Of a stretch of DNA of 64,000 bases, positions 24,133 through 34,639 are shown in pieces (the stretch's first letter is position 1; each line of letters starts with the position of its first letter). The notes beneath the pieces were generated by a model. The model did not search any database, was not told where the DNA came from, and saw nothing but the letters and a program-made list of their open reading frames with translations. The position numbers and the translations under genes are program-made. The stretch spans positions 41,493 to 105,492 of the forward strand of contig BRYA01000506.1 of NCBI GenBank assembly GCA_030267965.1, in the 5' to 3' direction. This DNA is from Triparma columacea. Lineage: Eukaryota > Sar > Bolidophyceae > Parmales > Triparmaceae.

Positions 24133-25183
24133 TTACTCGTACCGCTCGACGAGGGTCTTGAGGTGCTTGCGAAGGGTCAGGAAGTCGCTCGTCTTTCCGC
24201 CTTTGTCAGGGTGGTGAAGCTTTGCGAGGGCGTTGAACTTCTTGCGAATGATGGAGGGTGTTACAGGGGAGGAGGCAATATCGAAGAAAGCGAGAGCATC
24301 AGCGACTTGAGAATCGACGTAGGAGGCAGAGCTAATTTTCGATTTCCACTAAGCGGTGAAGAAGGGGCGTTAGTAGTGGATAAGCGCTGTACTGCTTTAC
24401 TATTTGCTCGTCAATTCCCGTGTCATTTCTCACCTCCTCAAACTCCACCTCCATCCTCTCTATCTCGCCCTCCCTCCAGTCCCTCCCCTCCTCGAAGAGT
24501 GAACGCACAACCGCCTCACTCTCGTCATCATCGACAGTGACGAAGGTCTCGCTCACGCCCGTTAGGGCTTGCTTCGCCCACGCAGACTGGAGCAAAAGGG
24601 GGGATGCAGTGTTTAGGGAGGAGGGAGAGGGAAAAGTAACGTGCTCAATGGCCTCACCGAGGGATTCGTACAGCATAATGTCTTCGTAGGAGACCGAAGA
24701 AGGGGAGATGTTGGAGGAAGAGGGGGGAGAGGAGGGAGAGGAGGGGGGAGGGAGACAAGAGGAAGACAATCTCACGGGAGGAAAAGTATCGATGACATTG
24801 GCAATTTCATCGGGGGAGAAACAATCGAGATCGAAGTTGAATCCAACGACGTGAGATGGGATGGGATTTCGCTGAGCATTCAAGCGACCTGGGGGGCCAG
24901 GAATGTCAGTGGCGAGCAAGGTTGTTTGGGTGAGAATATCTGCAAAGGCATCAAGATCTAGGCTTGTAGGAGTCACAATGAGGAGCTTGAGATTATATGT
25001 GGGAGGGAGGAAAGGGAGAACAGGTGGTAGGGGTGTAGGTAGCCTTAATATGACATCCGAATGAACATCCGAATGAAGCAAACCTCGAGGTGATGATGGA
25101 CAAATATCCAGTTGAACGCCTTTACCCAGTTCACAGCCAACCGGGGGCCTCAAATAAGTGTTCCTAAAGACCCGAAGTATCAT
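24133..25183 (-). CDS. Protein with a C-terminal J domain (DnaJ-like)
   Basis: Two exons (25183-24434, 24348-24133) with an 85-nt phase-0 intron give 321 residues. The intron has a GTGAGA donor, a perfect TACTAAC branch-point sequence and a TTAG acceptor. The second exon encodes the end of a J domain: SIIRKKFNALAKLHHPDKGG contains the diagnostic HPD, followed by LRKHLKTLVERYE at the very C-terminus. The first 250 residues have a beta-rich, hydrophobic part (about 40-130), a Pro/Ser-rich linker and an acidic segment, none of which I recognise. J domains activate Hsp70 ATPases. C-terminal placement suggests a specialised co-chaperone that recruits Hsp70 to whatever the N-terminus binds. Confidence 0.72.
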
Positions 25184-25602
25184 CAGTGTGTTTTGATCAT
25201 TTGCTCGTGGAAATTTTGAGATTGAATTCGGGAAGAATTCGGCCGCCTTCTTGAGTTCGCTGGTCTAAATTTTTTGGCAAATAGAAGCCTGACTTTCATA
25301 ACTGAAGAACCTACATCACACTTACCCGCCCAATAAGAAGGATAGTCACCACCTCGGAACTTCCCTCTGGCAATACAAGATCTCAAACACCACCTTTACC
25401 AACTCAAGACCAGCAGTGCGAACTTTGCCTTGCCTCCTTCGCCTCTAGGCGTAGAAGCCCGCCGCTGATCCGTTCCCCCAGAGTGGGAAGCGCGAGACAA
25501 TCTAACCTTTTCCCCAAAAAGTCGACGCAAACACAATAAGAAGTCTTCAGCCCTCACCCATTTCTTTTTCTCGCTGTGGGTGTCATCACTGTTCTTTGAT
25601 CC
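25184..25602. promoter_or_regulatory. Divergent intergenic region
   Basis: A 419-bp gap between the J-domain gene (minus) and the ULK-type kinase (plus), which must contain both promoters. I found no RNA gene or repeat. The last 60 bp before the kinase ATG are pyrimidine-rich. Confidence 0.4.
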
Positions 25603-28334
25603 ATGGCTTCCTCCTCTGTAATGTCCTCCGCGTCCTCGTCTTCCAACCCTAAGATGGTTGGCAATTATGCCCTTCACCGTAAGCTTGGGAGTGGCTCTTT
25701 CGCATCAGTGTACCTTGGTGTGTCTAGTGTGGATGGGAGCACGACGGCTATCAAGGCGATAAAGTCTGAAAGGCTTACGAAGAAGGTCAAGGAGAACCTT
25801 GACGTCGAAATCTCCATTCTATCGTCCTTCTCCCACCCGCATATTGTACACATGTACAATGTTTTAAAGACCAGCTCCCACATCTACCTCGTCCTCGAAT
25901 ACTGCAGCGGGGGCGACCTCCAGAAGCTGATTCGCGGGAGGAAGGCGGGAAGGCTCACTGAGAGGGTCGCGCGGAGGTTGATGAAGGATCTCTGCAAGGG
26001 TCTCCAGTTTCTCAACTCCAAGGACGTGATCCACCGTGACATCAAGCCTCAGAACCTCCTGCTCACCAACCCCCTCCCTCCCGACGAGATTAACGACCCC
26101 GCCAAAGACACATCACACCCTCCAAACCACGACCCAGCCGTTCCTTTCCAGCTGAAGATTGCGGACTTTGGCTTCGCGAGGCAGCTCGAGAGCGCCGCGC
26201 TGGCCGAGACGCTCTGTGGATCCCCGCTGTATATGGCCCCAGAGATACTAAGCCAACACCCGTATTCGAGCAACGCCGACCTCTGGAGCACGGGCACCGT
26301 ACTTTTCGAAATGATTGCGGGGAAACCGCCCTTCAACGGCGTTAATCACATTGACCTCCTGCGAAACATCCAGCGTAAGGCTGTCCGACTCCCAGAAGGC
26401 GTTCGCGTGACCCCAGAGTGCGTCGCCTTGCTTCGCGGCTTGCTTCAGCGAGACCCGAAGAAGCGCGACGGCTTCCCTGAGTTCGAGAAAAAGTGCGAGG
26501 CCTTCGTCGGGCTCGGCTGCGGCGATGAGACTACGAGGAGGGACGCCATTGCGCAGATTCAGAATCAGCAGCACTCCCACAACAACACCTCTGCCACCTC
26601 TGCCGCATCCTTCGAGGTGTCGTCCTACACTTCCCCCTACAAAAGCTCTTCCTCCGGCCACCAAATCTACGCCACTCCACCCATGCAATCTGCAACGCCC
26701 CCTCCCGCCCAGTTTGCGTCTCCGCCTCCCCTCTCCCTTGCAGGCAGCAGCCGTGAGCAGCTCCACTACTCAGCGCAACTTGCGCAGCAGCAGCTTCTGG
26801 CGCAGCAACAGCAGCTCCAACACCAGCAAGGTAAGAATGGAAAAAAATGAAGAGCATGAGACACATCACATACCTCCACTCTTAAACTCCCCCCCACCAC
26901 CACATAACGTCAATCCCGACCCATTAACGCAACCCCCTTCGCGACTTGCCATCGTTCTTCACAGCCGTCCTCGCTCAGCAGCAGGCCCAGCTTGCTGCGG
27001 TATACGGAGTCGCCCCCTTTCCCCCTTTAGCCCCATCGCCGCCAATGCCCAGGTCAGTGAGCCGCGAGAATCTACCGCTCTTCAGGCTCGACGGGAGCGA
27101 TGGGCATAAGAGCGATGCCACTGACGGCTTCGTAATGGTTGGTGGGGGAGGAGCCGGAGGTTTTTACCCCCCTCATGTTCCCGGACAGCCCTACCAATAT
27201 TCTCCTCCTGGGGGTCTCAACATGCTCTCTACCAGTCCCGGTACTGGCGGAGCTCTTATGGCCATGATGCACAACCAGCAGCAGCAGCAGCAGCAGCAGC
27301 AGAGGCAGCTTCCGAGAAACAGTCTCTTCCCATCCAACACGAGCAGCAGCGGCGGGGCCGTCTCCCTGGGTGGAGTTGATCTCGCGGCTAAAATGCTCCA
27401 GGCTGCTGAGGATATTGCGAGGCGGGCTATCAATGTTGCGCATGTAGGGGATGTAGAAGCATTCAACGCCATGAAGTTTTTTATCTCCAGCGACTCCTTC
27501 GCTTCCGCTACCGCTTCCGCAACCGCTTCCGCCTCTGCCTCCGCTTCCGCGACTGTCAGTGGCGGGGAGAGCAGCTCGAGCGGTGGGGAAGGAAAGAGTA
27601 GCAATGAGAGTTCCACAACGAGCGCTGCGTCAATGAGCGCCGCACCTTTTGGACTTGAGCTCGAGGAGGTGCAAGAGGACGAAAACGAAGGACAGGAAGA
27701 GGTGCAGGAAGAGAGCAACCAGAAGGGCGAAGACGAAGCTTCAAAATCCGTCACAAACACATCGTCGGCCAAGCCAACGCCCAAAGCGGCGAGAAAGCAC
27801 CTCGCGGAAGCCGTGTCCTTATACTTCTACTCGCTGAGGCTAATGAAAGGGGCCATCACGGCTTCCCAGCGGGTCAGCGACGTTGTCACCACCATCAGTG
27901 GGGGAGCTAGTAGCAGGGAGGGAAGCCCCATATTGGATAGCCACGCCGCCCTCTTGCGTCGCTGCAAGAATAGCCAGAAGTGGCTTGCGACCCAATTCAA
28001 TGGAATCTTGGAGAGGGCCGAGGCGGGGCAGGCCAAGCTCGAGGCCTTGAAAGAGATGGCCGGGGCTGAAGGCGTCGAAGGTGCTGACACCGCCCTGACG
28101 GCAACTGAGCTCATTTATGCGGCTGCCATCAAGAATGGGCGCGAGGGCAACGCAAAGCTCCTGTCAGGAGAGCTCCATGTCTCCAAGGACCTGTTCAAGA
28201 CATCAGGGATTTTATGTGAGGCGCTGCTCATGGAAGAGGGCCTTACCGAGAGGGACTGCGAGGTTCTCGATAAGCTGCGCGATTCGGTACGCAACAAGGT
28301 ATCTCAAATTGAGCAGACGATGGGAAGCAAGTGA
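25603..28334 (+). CDS. ATG1/ULK-type serine/threonine kinase
   Basis: Two exons (25603-26830, 26965-28334; 134-nt intron) give 865 residues. The N-terminal kinase domain (about 20-275) is complete: GSGSFASVYLG glycine loop, TAIKAIK lysine, VIHRDIKPQNLLL catalytic loop, KIADFGFAR, and CGSPLYMAPEIL. The sequence closely follows the ULK1/ATG1 family, including HPHIVHMYNVLKT and LVLEYCSGGDLQKLI. A low-complexity middle has Gln-rich runs on both sides of the intron and an Ala/Ser repeat near 27500. The C-terminal part (about 690-865) is helical (LAEAVSLYFYSLRLMKGAI), resembling the MIT-like helices by which ATG1/ULK kinases bind partners. The expected role is starting autophagosome formation under TOR control. 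ULK3-like or flagellar fused-type functions are alternatives. Confidence 0.85.
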
Positions 28335-28418
28335 GGTATGGGGGAGAGAACATGAGAAATTTATAACCAAAAACTGGAAAAAATATCTAAACGAAAAGCA
28401 TGAACGTGAAAGAGTCTT

Positions 28419-30841
28419 TTAGCCTGCCATCCTCCACACAACCTTCATCTCCTTTGGATCAACTTCTGAGGCCCTCAATCTTATTCTCGCCCCCACCTTG
28501 AGCTCTCCAGCTTCGCTCTTATACACCGTCTCGAATCCAATATCCTCGATGAGAACAGCATAGGCCGGTAATTTTGGTTGGTTCACGTTTGGAACGTTTC
28601 CAAGCACAGTGGCGGTGTAAACCTTGTCCTCTCTCCTTAAATGCTCGAGCATCCAGTACTTCGAGACCTCCTTCATGACCCTCTTTCCCTCCCCTGTGCC
28701 CCTCCTTCCGTCCATCCAATTGATATCGTGTAGATCCCCTCTTACGTCGTCGTTGACCCCTGAGAGATGCACACCAAGGTCCGTAGCTGTCACAGACGGA
28801 GGGAGGGGAGAGGTGGAATCCATGATGGACTTGAGGCGGAGGTGCCGCTTCACCGTGGCGTGGACTTGGAGGTCGCTGAACCTGCGAGCGACGATCGAAG
28901 CGAGAGGGAGTGAAGCGAGCGGCGGAGAAGGAGGTTAGGAGTTTATGTAGTCGCGCATTAAGTCCTCGCTTCTCTCCTCGCTCTGCCTCACCTTCTTATC
29001 GGACTGCTCCATTGGACGTACTCGTCCAGGCCAAGCCCGGCATGTCCCTTCCTCTCCTCTCCCACCTCGACGGGTTCCATAAATCTCCGCACGTACCAAC
29101 TCGCGGGCCACCCATTCCCTACATCATTCTTCCGCATTTCCTTGTAAAAGTTGTACTCCACCTGACGTTCAATAAATCGGGGCTTCGGCTGGTTCCTGTA
29201 AGCTACCTTGATATCTCTCTCCGCGCACCATTTCCCCATAGCCTCCCCAGCCATGATCATCATCTCCGTCACGAGGACCCTGCCGTCGGAGACATCGATC
29301 ACACCACTGCCCATGGCCGTTCCGTTTAACCCGGCGTTGTAGCTGAGGCGAGCGAAGGGAGCCGCGGCAAGGGTTGTAAGCAGATAATTTAATTTAAGGT
29401 GTCTTCTGGGCTGCTCCGCCGCAACACCATGGTCCTTTAGCAAAGTAAATTTTCTCCATTCTCACCTCGCCTCTTCGCAAGACACCTCTACCTTGACGCC
29501 TTGCTCGCAAAGCCTGTCCATCCAGACATCGATCCTACCCTGAGGGACTGGCGAATCTATTAGACTCTCCGTCGCATTGCGACCTATTCTGTACATCCTC
29601 CTCAGCTTGGCAGCCTGCAGGAGGACCCCCAACTCCCACTCTTCTCTGTAACCGACCCCCTCAGCTAGCATCTCGTCAACATCTTCATATGTTAGTTTAT
29701 AATCTACATGAATTGTACTGGGGGCTAGCTCGATAGAGTCCTGAACGATCTCTCCGTTTTCGCCAATCTCGAGGCTCATGGACAGGGCTGGGGTGTTCCT
29801 CCCTGCGACCAGGCTCATGGCGGATTGCATGGTCCTAGGGAACATTCCTATACTCCCAGTTGGGAGGTAGATGCTCGACCCTCTCTCCTTGGCATGCTCC
29901 AAAAGATCTGGGTTACAGCCAAAGCACCACCTCTCCGCGTCCGCAATGTGGATCCAGTACTTGCGTCTAATATTGCCATCCTCGTCATTGAAAACTTCGA
30001 CACCCACTGCATCATCAATCTCGGAACCGCCAGCGTCGATGGTGTAGCACTTGGTACGCCTAAGGTCCCGTCGGATTCCGAGGTCAGAGTCGACGTCAGG
30101 GGTCGGGTTTGAGATGGCCTCGTTGACCGCAGAGAGGATTTTCGGCGATGGGTGGATCGCGTAGGAGAGGGAGAGAAGAGGAAGGCACTCGTGAGGGGAC
30201 CAAATCGAGAGCAGAACAAGCGTATCGAAGGCTGATTTCTTTGATACCTTCCTCTTCATCTTCCGCAAGAGCTCCTCGCCCTTGCCCATTTGCTCCTCCC
30301 CCATCTTTTTAACCGTGCCCAACCCCATCTCCACTAATCCCTCCATAAATTCTAGGTCGCTCTTGGAAGTTACGTAGCTGTAAAAGTTATTTATCCCGAC
30401 CCTTGTTGCTGCAATGTTTTTCAGTTTCGAGGGGAACTGTTTAGGGGCCTCCTCTTCCTCTCCCTTCAACGTTTCTCTCCATATTCCCCTGAACACGCCA
30501 GGTCTCTCTCTCCCACCACCACCGCTCCTCAACGCTTTATTGAGCCTCCTTGCCAGCTTCTCCACACCCTCCAGCTGGCTGCATTCAGCTTCATCCAAAA
30601 CTCCACATTCATCATCGTCATCGTCAAAGGCAGTCGGCGGAGGTAGCCGGTAAAGCGTGGCGAAGTCGCGTCTAAACACTTCCGACCACACAACAGCAGG
30701 GCTGTCGACGGTCGCATCATCGGAGGAGGATGTTGAATGAAGCCGAGGGATGCACTGCTGCGGGTTTAAGAAGAAGGCACGCTGAGGTGTAAAGGAAGTT
30801 GTACAGAGGAGTAGCAGCAAAAATCTCAATACGATCTGCAT
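28419..30841 (-). CDS. RNase II/RNase R family exoribonuclease, predicted plastid-targeted
   Basis: Three exons (30841-29466, 29342-28992, 28881-28419) give 729 residues. The start is ATG 30841, giving MQIVLRFLLLLLCTTSFTP, a signal peptide ending at Ser-Phe, as expected for import into a four-membrane plastid. The RNB catalytic domain begins at about 270: CYTIDAGGSEIDDAVGVE carries the metal-binding acidic cluster, with Glu where RNase II has one Asp. It continues with WIHIADAERW, FPRTMQSAMSL and ALSMSLEI. LVTEMMIMAGEAMGKW and the substrate-channel signature SSPIRRFSDLQVH, which spans intron 2, are present. The C-terminus looks like an S1/OB fold. The enzyme degrades RNA 3'-5'. Exon 1/2 boundaries were picked by phase and pyrimidine tract, and nearer acceptors (for example around 29409) remain possible. 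Confidence 0.82.
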
Positions 30842-31085
30842 ATTGATTGATCACACCAAAGAGCACCTTGATCGATGAGCTTGATCGACGAGGTGAGTTG
30901 GCAAGAAAAGCCCAAAAAAACGCTAACGAAAGGGTTAAGTGAAAACTAGAAAGATACACTATCACGCGAACAGAGCCGAGACCTTCTCAAGTCCGGTTGT
31001 TGTCTGAATGTGACTTGAAAAGTATCCTCACAAAACTGCCTGCTGCTGGATGGAGTTTCAGAAACCTCATTGATTTTCATCCCGT

Positions 31086-33247
31086 ATGGGTATCTACCAC
31101 ATTATCTTTCCATATTTGTTGGTTTTAGTGGGTTCATTTCCCACACAGACCTTCACAAACAGGAGATTAAACCATTTTAAGGGGGGAAAATCCACAATCA
31201 CTGCCTCCGCTGCCCCAGGGGGAGACGAAAAGAGGACATTTTTTAAGTCTATATTCAAGAGGAAGAGAAGTGAGGGGGACATCAATGGCGATGCTGATAC
31301 GCCCATGACTTTTGACGCCGATGACGCTGAGTATCTGTCGCCTTCACAGCTGGATGAACCTTTGCCTCCGCAATCTGGTCTCCCTCCACCTTCAAGGCAA
31401 GTCTCCACGCAGGCACCATCCACGCCTCCCATGTCTGATGCCGAGAAACAGGCCTACGTCGACATGGTGAACGACCCTTATCGGTTTGTTCGTGGACCTA
31501 AACCGAGGAGGGAAGACAAGGTCATCAGGCAAAAGTTGCCACTGAGGGACGCCGATGAGGAGGCGGCGAGCAGTGTTGAGGACGACGATGAGACGAAAGC
31601 CAAGGATGAAGGGTCGCCTGTAAAGGACTCGAGGCCCCCGGCTTCTTCGGCGTGGTCTTCCACGGTGTCAAGGACCCTTGATACCCTTGGCAACAAGTCC
31701 CATATGCCTGCTAGTAAAATGGACGACCAGGCAAAGAGGGCGTTCGTGGACATGGTGAACGACCCGAATCGCTTTGTAAGGGGGAGAAATAATCAAGATC
31801 CGGGGGCGGGTGATGAGGGGACGACGAAAGAGAAGAGAGACATTGACGAAGTTATTAATTTCCGCCCCGTTGATGATGAGGAAGAGGGGGTTGGTACTGG
31901 GGTCGAGGGACGATCCGCGGAGCAGCCCCCCGTGATCGCTCCCATCACTCCCTCCGACAGCTTCGTCCCTCCCCTGCCCACGACTGAGCCGCCGATCGAC
32001 ATGAGCAAGATGGACTTGAGCCAGCGGCTAGAGGTTGCTGCGATTGCCGAGGAGGGGAGGCTACAGGAGATTAAGAGGATCCGGGCCGAGCAAGAGAAGA
32101 TCGCCAAGATCAAGAACCTTGAGCTCCGGAAGAAGGAAGCGGAGAGAATATCCGAATTGAACCGGCTCCGGGAAGCGGAGATTAGGAAGGAGGAAGAGAG
32201 GAGGAAGTTCGAGAGGAGCAGGAAAGAGGAGGAGAAAATGAGGCTGTTGGAACAGAAGGAAAGGCTGCTAAAAGAGGCAGAGGCTAAGCAGATGGGTTAC
32301 TGGGAGAAGAAGCTGAAGGAGGAGGAGGACGCGAGGGCGAGGAGCGCAGGAGGGGGTGGAGAGGGGGTGGAGGGGGGTGAGGGTGAGGGTGAAAGGGTGA
32401 GGGAGGAGGGAGGATTGCTAAAATCCGACCCTATGGCATTCTTCGCCAGGAAGCAGAGTGAGGGGAGCGGGTTGGGGCGGGTGGGGGCAGCAGAGTCCGC
32501 AACACCTCCGGTAGCCGCGGCGGCCGCTGCAGGACCAACTGTGGAGGAACTCATGGAACAGCAGCGCTTGAAGGAAGAGCGACTGAACGAGATCGCTCAG
32601 GCACGCGCCGCGGAGGAGGCTGCCAGGTTGGAGACGGAGGCCAAGGAGCGGGCGGAGTACGAGGCCTTCGAGAAAAGGGCAAAGCAGGAGGCGGAGGAGA
32701 GCATGAGGAAGATGGAAGAGGCGAGAAGGAGGGAGGAGGAAAGAGAGAGGATGGAGATGGAGAGGAAAAGACAAGAGAGGGAGAACGCGATTAAGGAGAA
32801 GGAGGAGGAAGAGAGGAGGAGGATGGAGACTGCGAAGGAGGAGGAGAGGGTGAAGATGGAGGCCGCGTTTGAGAAGGTGAGGCGGAGTGAGGGGCGGAGT
32901 GAGGAGCGAAGCGACGAGCTCCAAGGCAACTATCCCCGCCTTTCAACCCTACGACTTACCCTTTCGTGACTACGTTCCTTCGCTCATTGCAGATTCGGCT
33001 GGCAGAGGAAGAGGCCGAAAGAATCAGGAAAGAAATCGCAGCCCGGAACGAGGCGGAGGAGGAGGGGAATGGGGGGAAGAAGGAGAGGATCGACTTGAGG
33101 AAGCTTACCTTGAAGAAGGAGGAGGGGAAGGAGGAGGGGAAGGGGGAGGAGGAGGGAGGGAAGGGGGGGGCAGGGTTCAGGAGCAAGGTCACTGAAGAGG
33201 AAAAGGCAAAGGCAAGGAGGTTCGGGATCAAGCTGGACGGACTTTAG
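31086..33247 (+). CDS. Long charged coiled-coil protein with signal-type N-terminus
   Basis: Two exons (31086-32876, 32993-33247; phase-0 intron) give 681 residues. The N-terminus is a hydrophobic segment ending in VGSFPTQ, then a basic Ser/Thr-containing stretch (TFTNRRLNHFKGGKS), which fits a plastid bipartite presequence. Residues about 115-230 contain two copies of a motif: KQAYVDMVNDPYRFVRG and KRAFVDMVNDPNRFVRG. From about 310 to the end the chain is almost continuous Glu/Lys/Arg-rich helix (caldesmon-like), interrupted by Gly- and Ala-rich linkers. I recognise no named family. A structural or scaffold role inside the plastid is plausible. It is divergent from the organellar RNase gene, 244 bp away. 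Confidence 0.68.
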
Positions 33248-33684
33248 GACGGAGCGGGGGCTATTTTTAGGACTGTTGGGACTAGGTTTGTTAATTGAAA
33301 TGTGAAAAACATACATTTCTTTTATTCACAGATCAGATATGGACGAAGAAAGAAAACAATCTCACCTGAAAACCATTGAAGTTGGACCTTCTTGCGAAAG
33401 CCAAGGACCAACAAACCTCACCAAAAAGTGGAAGATCCTATTTTCCCCCAGTCCGTAGGATATTGATAATGGGCGCTTCACAAGTGTGAGTGTTTAACAC
33501 GATTGTTGTAATGTAGTAGTTTTATTATGCGTATGAATCGATTTAGGCCAATTTTTAATGAGCTCCACTTGTCGGGAAAAACACGACATCATCAACTAAC
33601 TCTTCAAATAACTCTTCATCACTCTTCATACTCTTCACACTCTTCATCCACAGACTACTAGATCTTCTTGCTTATGTATGCTTT
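33248..33684. other. Intergenic region
   Basis: A 437-bp gap between two plus-strand genes. It is more AT-rich than its neighbours. A short imperfect repeat of actcttcat/actcttcac lies at 33600-33650, shortly before the next start codon. No gene or RNA was found. Confidence 0.5.
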
Positions 33685-34524
33685 ATGCTATTCCTCAGTC
33701 TGGCCTTACAGCCAACTGAGACTGGCTCATTTTCCAGTTTACCGTCGGTCTTTGGTTTTTCTAGCGTAAATTGGGTAAACAGGCACAGTGCTCATGCCAG
33801 CGTTCATGCCGTGGTAAACCAGAGGAGGGGTTGGGGGCGCTTTTGGGAGACCAGGATGATGTCCCAGGGCGAGTTGTCCCTGCAGAGTACTGACGAGTCC
33901 TTTGAGGATGAGGCTAGAAGGGCAATGGAGGACCTAAATTTCGTTCCTTCGAAGGAAGTCACAGCTGATACAGTGAAGGACGAGCTCTTCGAGGAGATGC
34001 TCTCCCAGGTCAAGGAGGCCGCGCCATCGCAGGACGATCGAGACTTGCGGGAGCTACTAAGGGAAAGCTTGGACGAGGAATTCGAGAAGGCTGCCATCAA
34101 GCTTGCCTTGGAGGCCGAGAACATCAAGAATATGGACTCTCAAGCCATCTTCGCCGAGAACCGCTCCAAGATTATCGAAGAGCTCGTCAGCCGCGACGAG
34201 GAGCGCCTCCGCGAGGGGGAGAAGAAGGTCACCGTGTTGGTCGACCGCGTGAAGCGGGAGGAGGACTCCGTCCGGGAGGCCATCAGGGCCCTGGAGGAGG
34301 CCAGCGAGGGGACGCGGTCCGGGTCGGATCCCCTGTACAGGGTGGCGAGCTTCAGGGAGCAGCCGCTGGGGAAGCAGGCGGCCCTGACGGCGGCGGTGCT
34401 ATTTGCGGCGAGGGCGGGATCGGCGATAATAGGGGACGTTGTGAAGGGGGGGGGGAACGACGGACTTTCAATAGCAGCGCAAGCGGGCCTTGCATTTGCC
34501 GCCGCAGTAGTCTATTTTATCTAA
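33685..34524 (+). CDS. Coiled-coil protein with C-terminal membrane segments, possibly plastid
   Basis: Single exon, 279 residues. The first 14 residues (MLFLSLALQPTETG) are a short hydrophobic leader followed by SFSSLPSVFGF, Ser-rich and low in acidic residues, consistent with a targeting presequence. Residues about 70-215 are acidic, highly charged and helical. Two hydrophobic segments end the protein: KQAALTAAVLFAARAGSAII and LSIAAQAGLAFAAAVVYFI, the second at the extreme C-terminus. This suggests a membrane-tethered coiled-coil protein. No named family was recognised. Another ATG at 33674 is in a different frame that closes after 31 codons. Confidence 0.65.
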   Translation: MLFLSLALQPTETGSFSSLPSVFGFSSVNWVNRHSAHASVHAVVNQRRGWGRFWETRMMSQGELSLQSTDESFEDEARRAMEDLNFVPSKEVTADTVKDELFEEMLSQVKEAAPSQDDRDLRELLRESLDEEFEKAAIKLALEAENIKNMDSQAIFAENRSKIIEELVSRDEERLREGEKKVTVLVDRVKREEDSVREAIRALEEASEGTRSGSDPLYRVASFREQPLGKQAALTAAVLFAARAGSAIIGDVVKGGGNDGLSIAAQAGLAFAAAVVYFI

Positions 34525-34639
34525 AAAAGACTCAATATTAGAAAAGTGACACGTCGTATTGTTTGGTATACAAGCGGCTTTCCTGCAGGCTTAAATTGTT
34601 CTATTATTCGTCTACCCCCCCCCCCCCCACCCCCACCCC

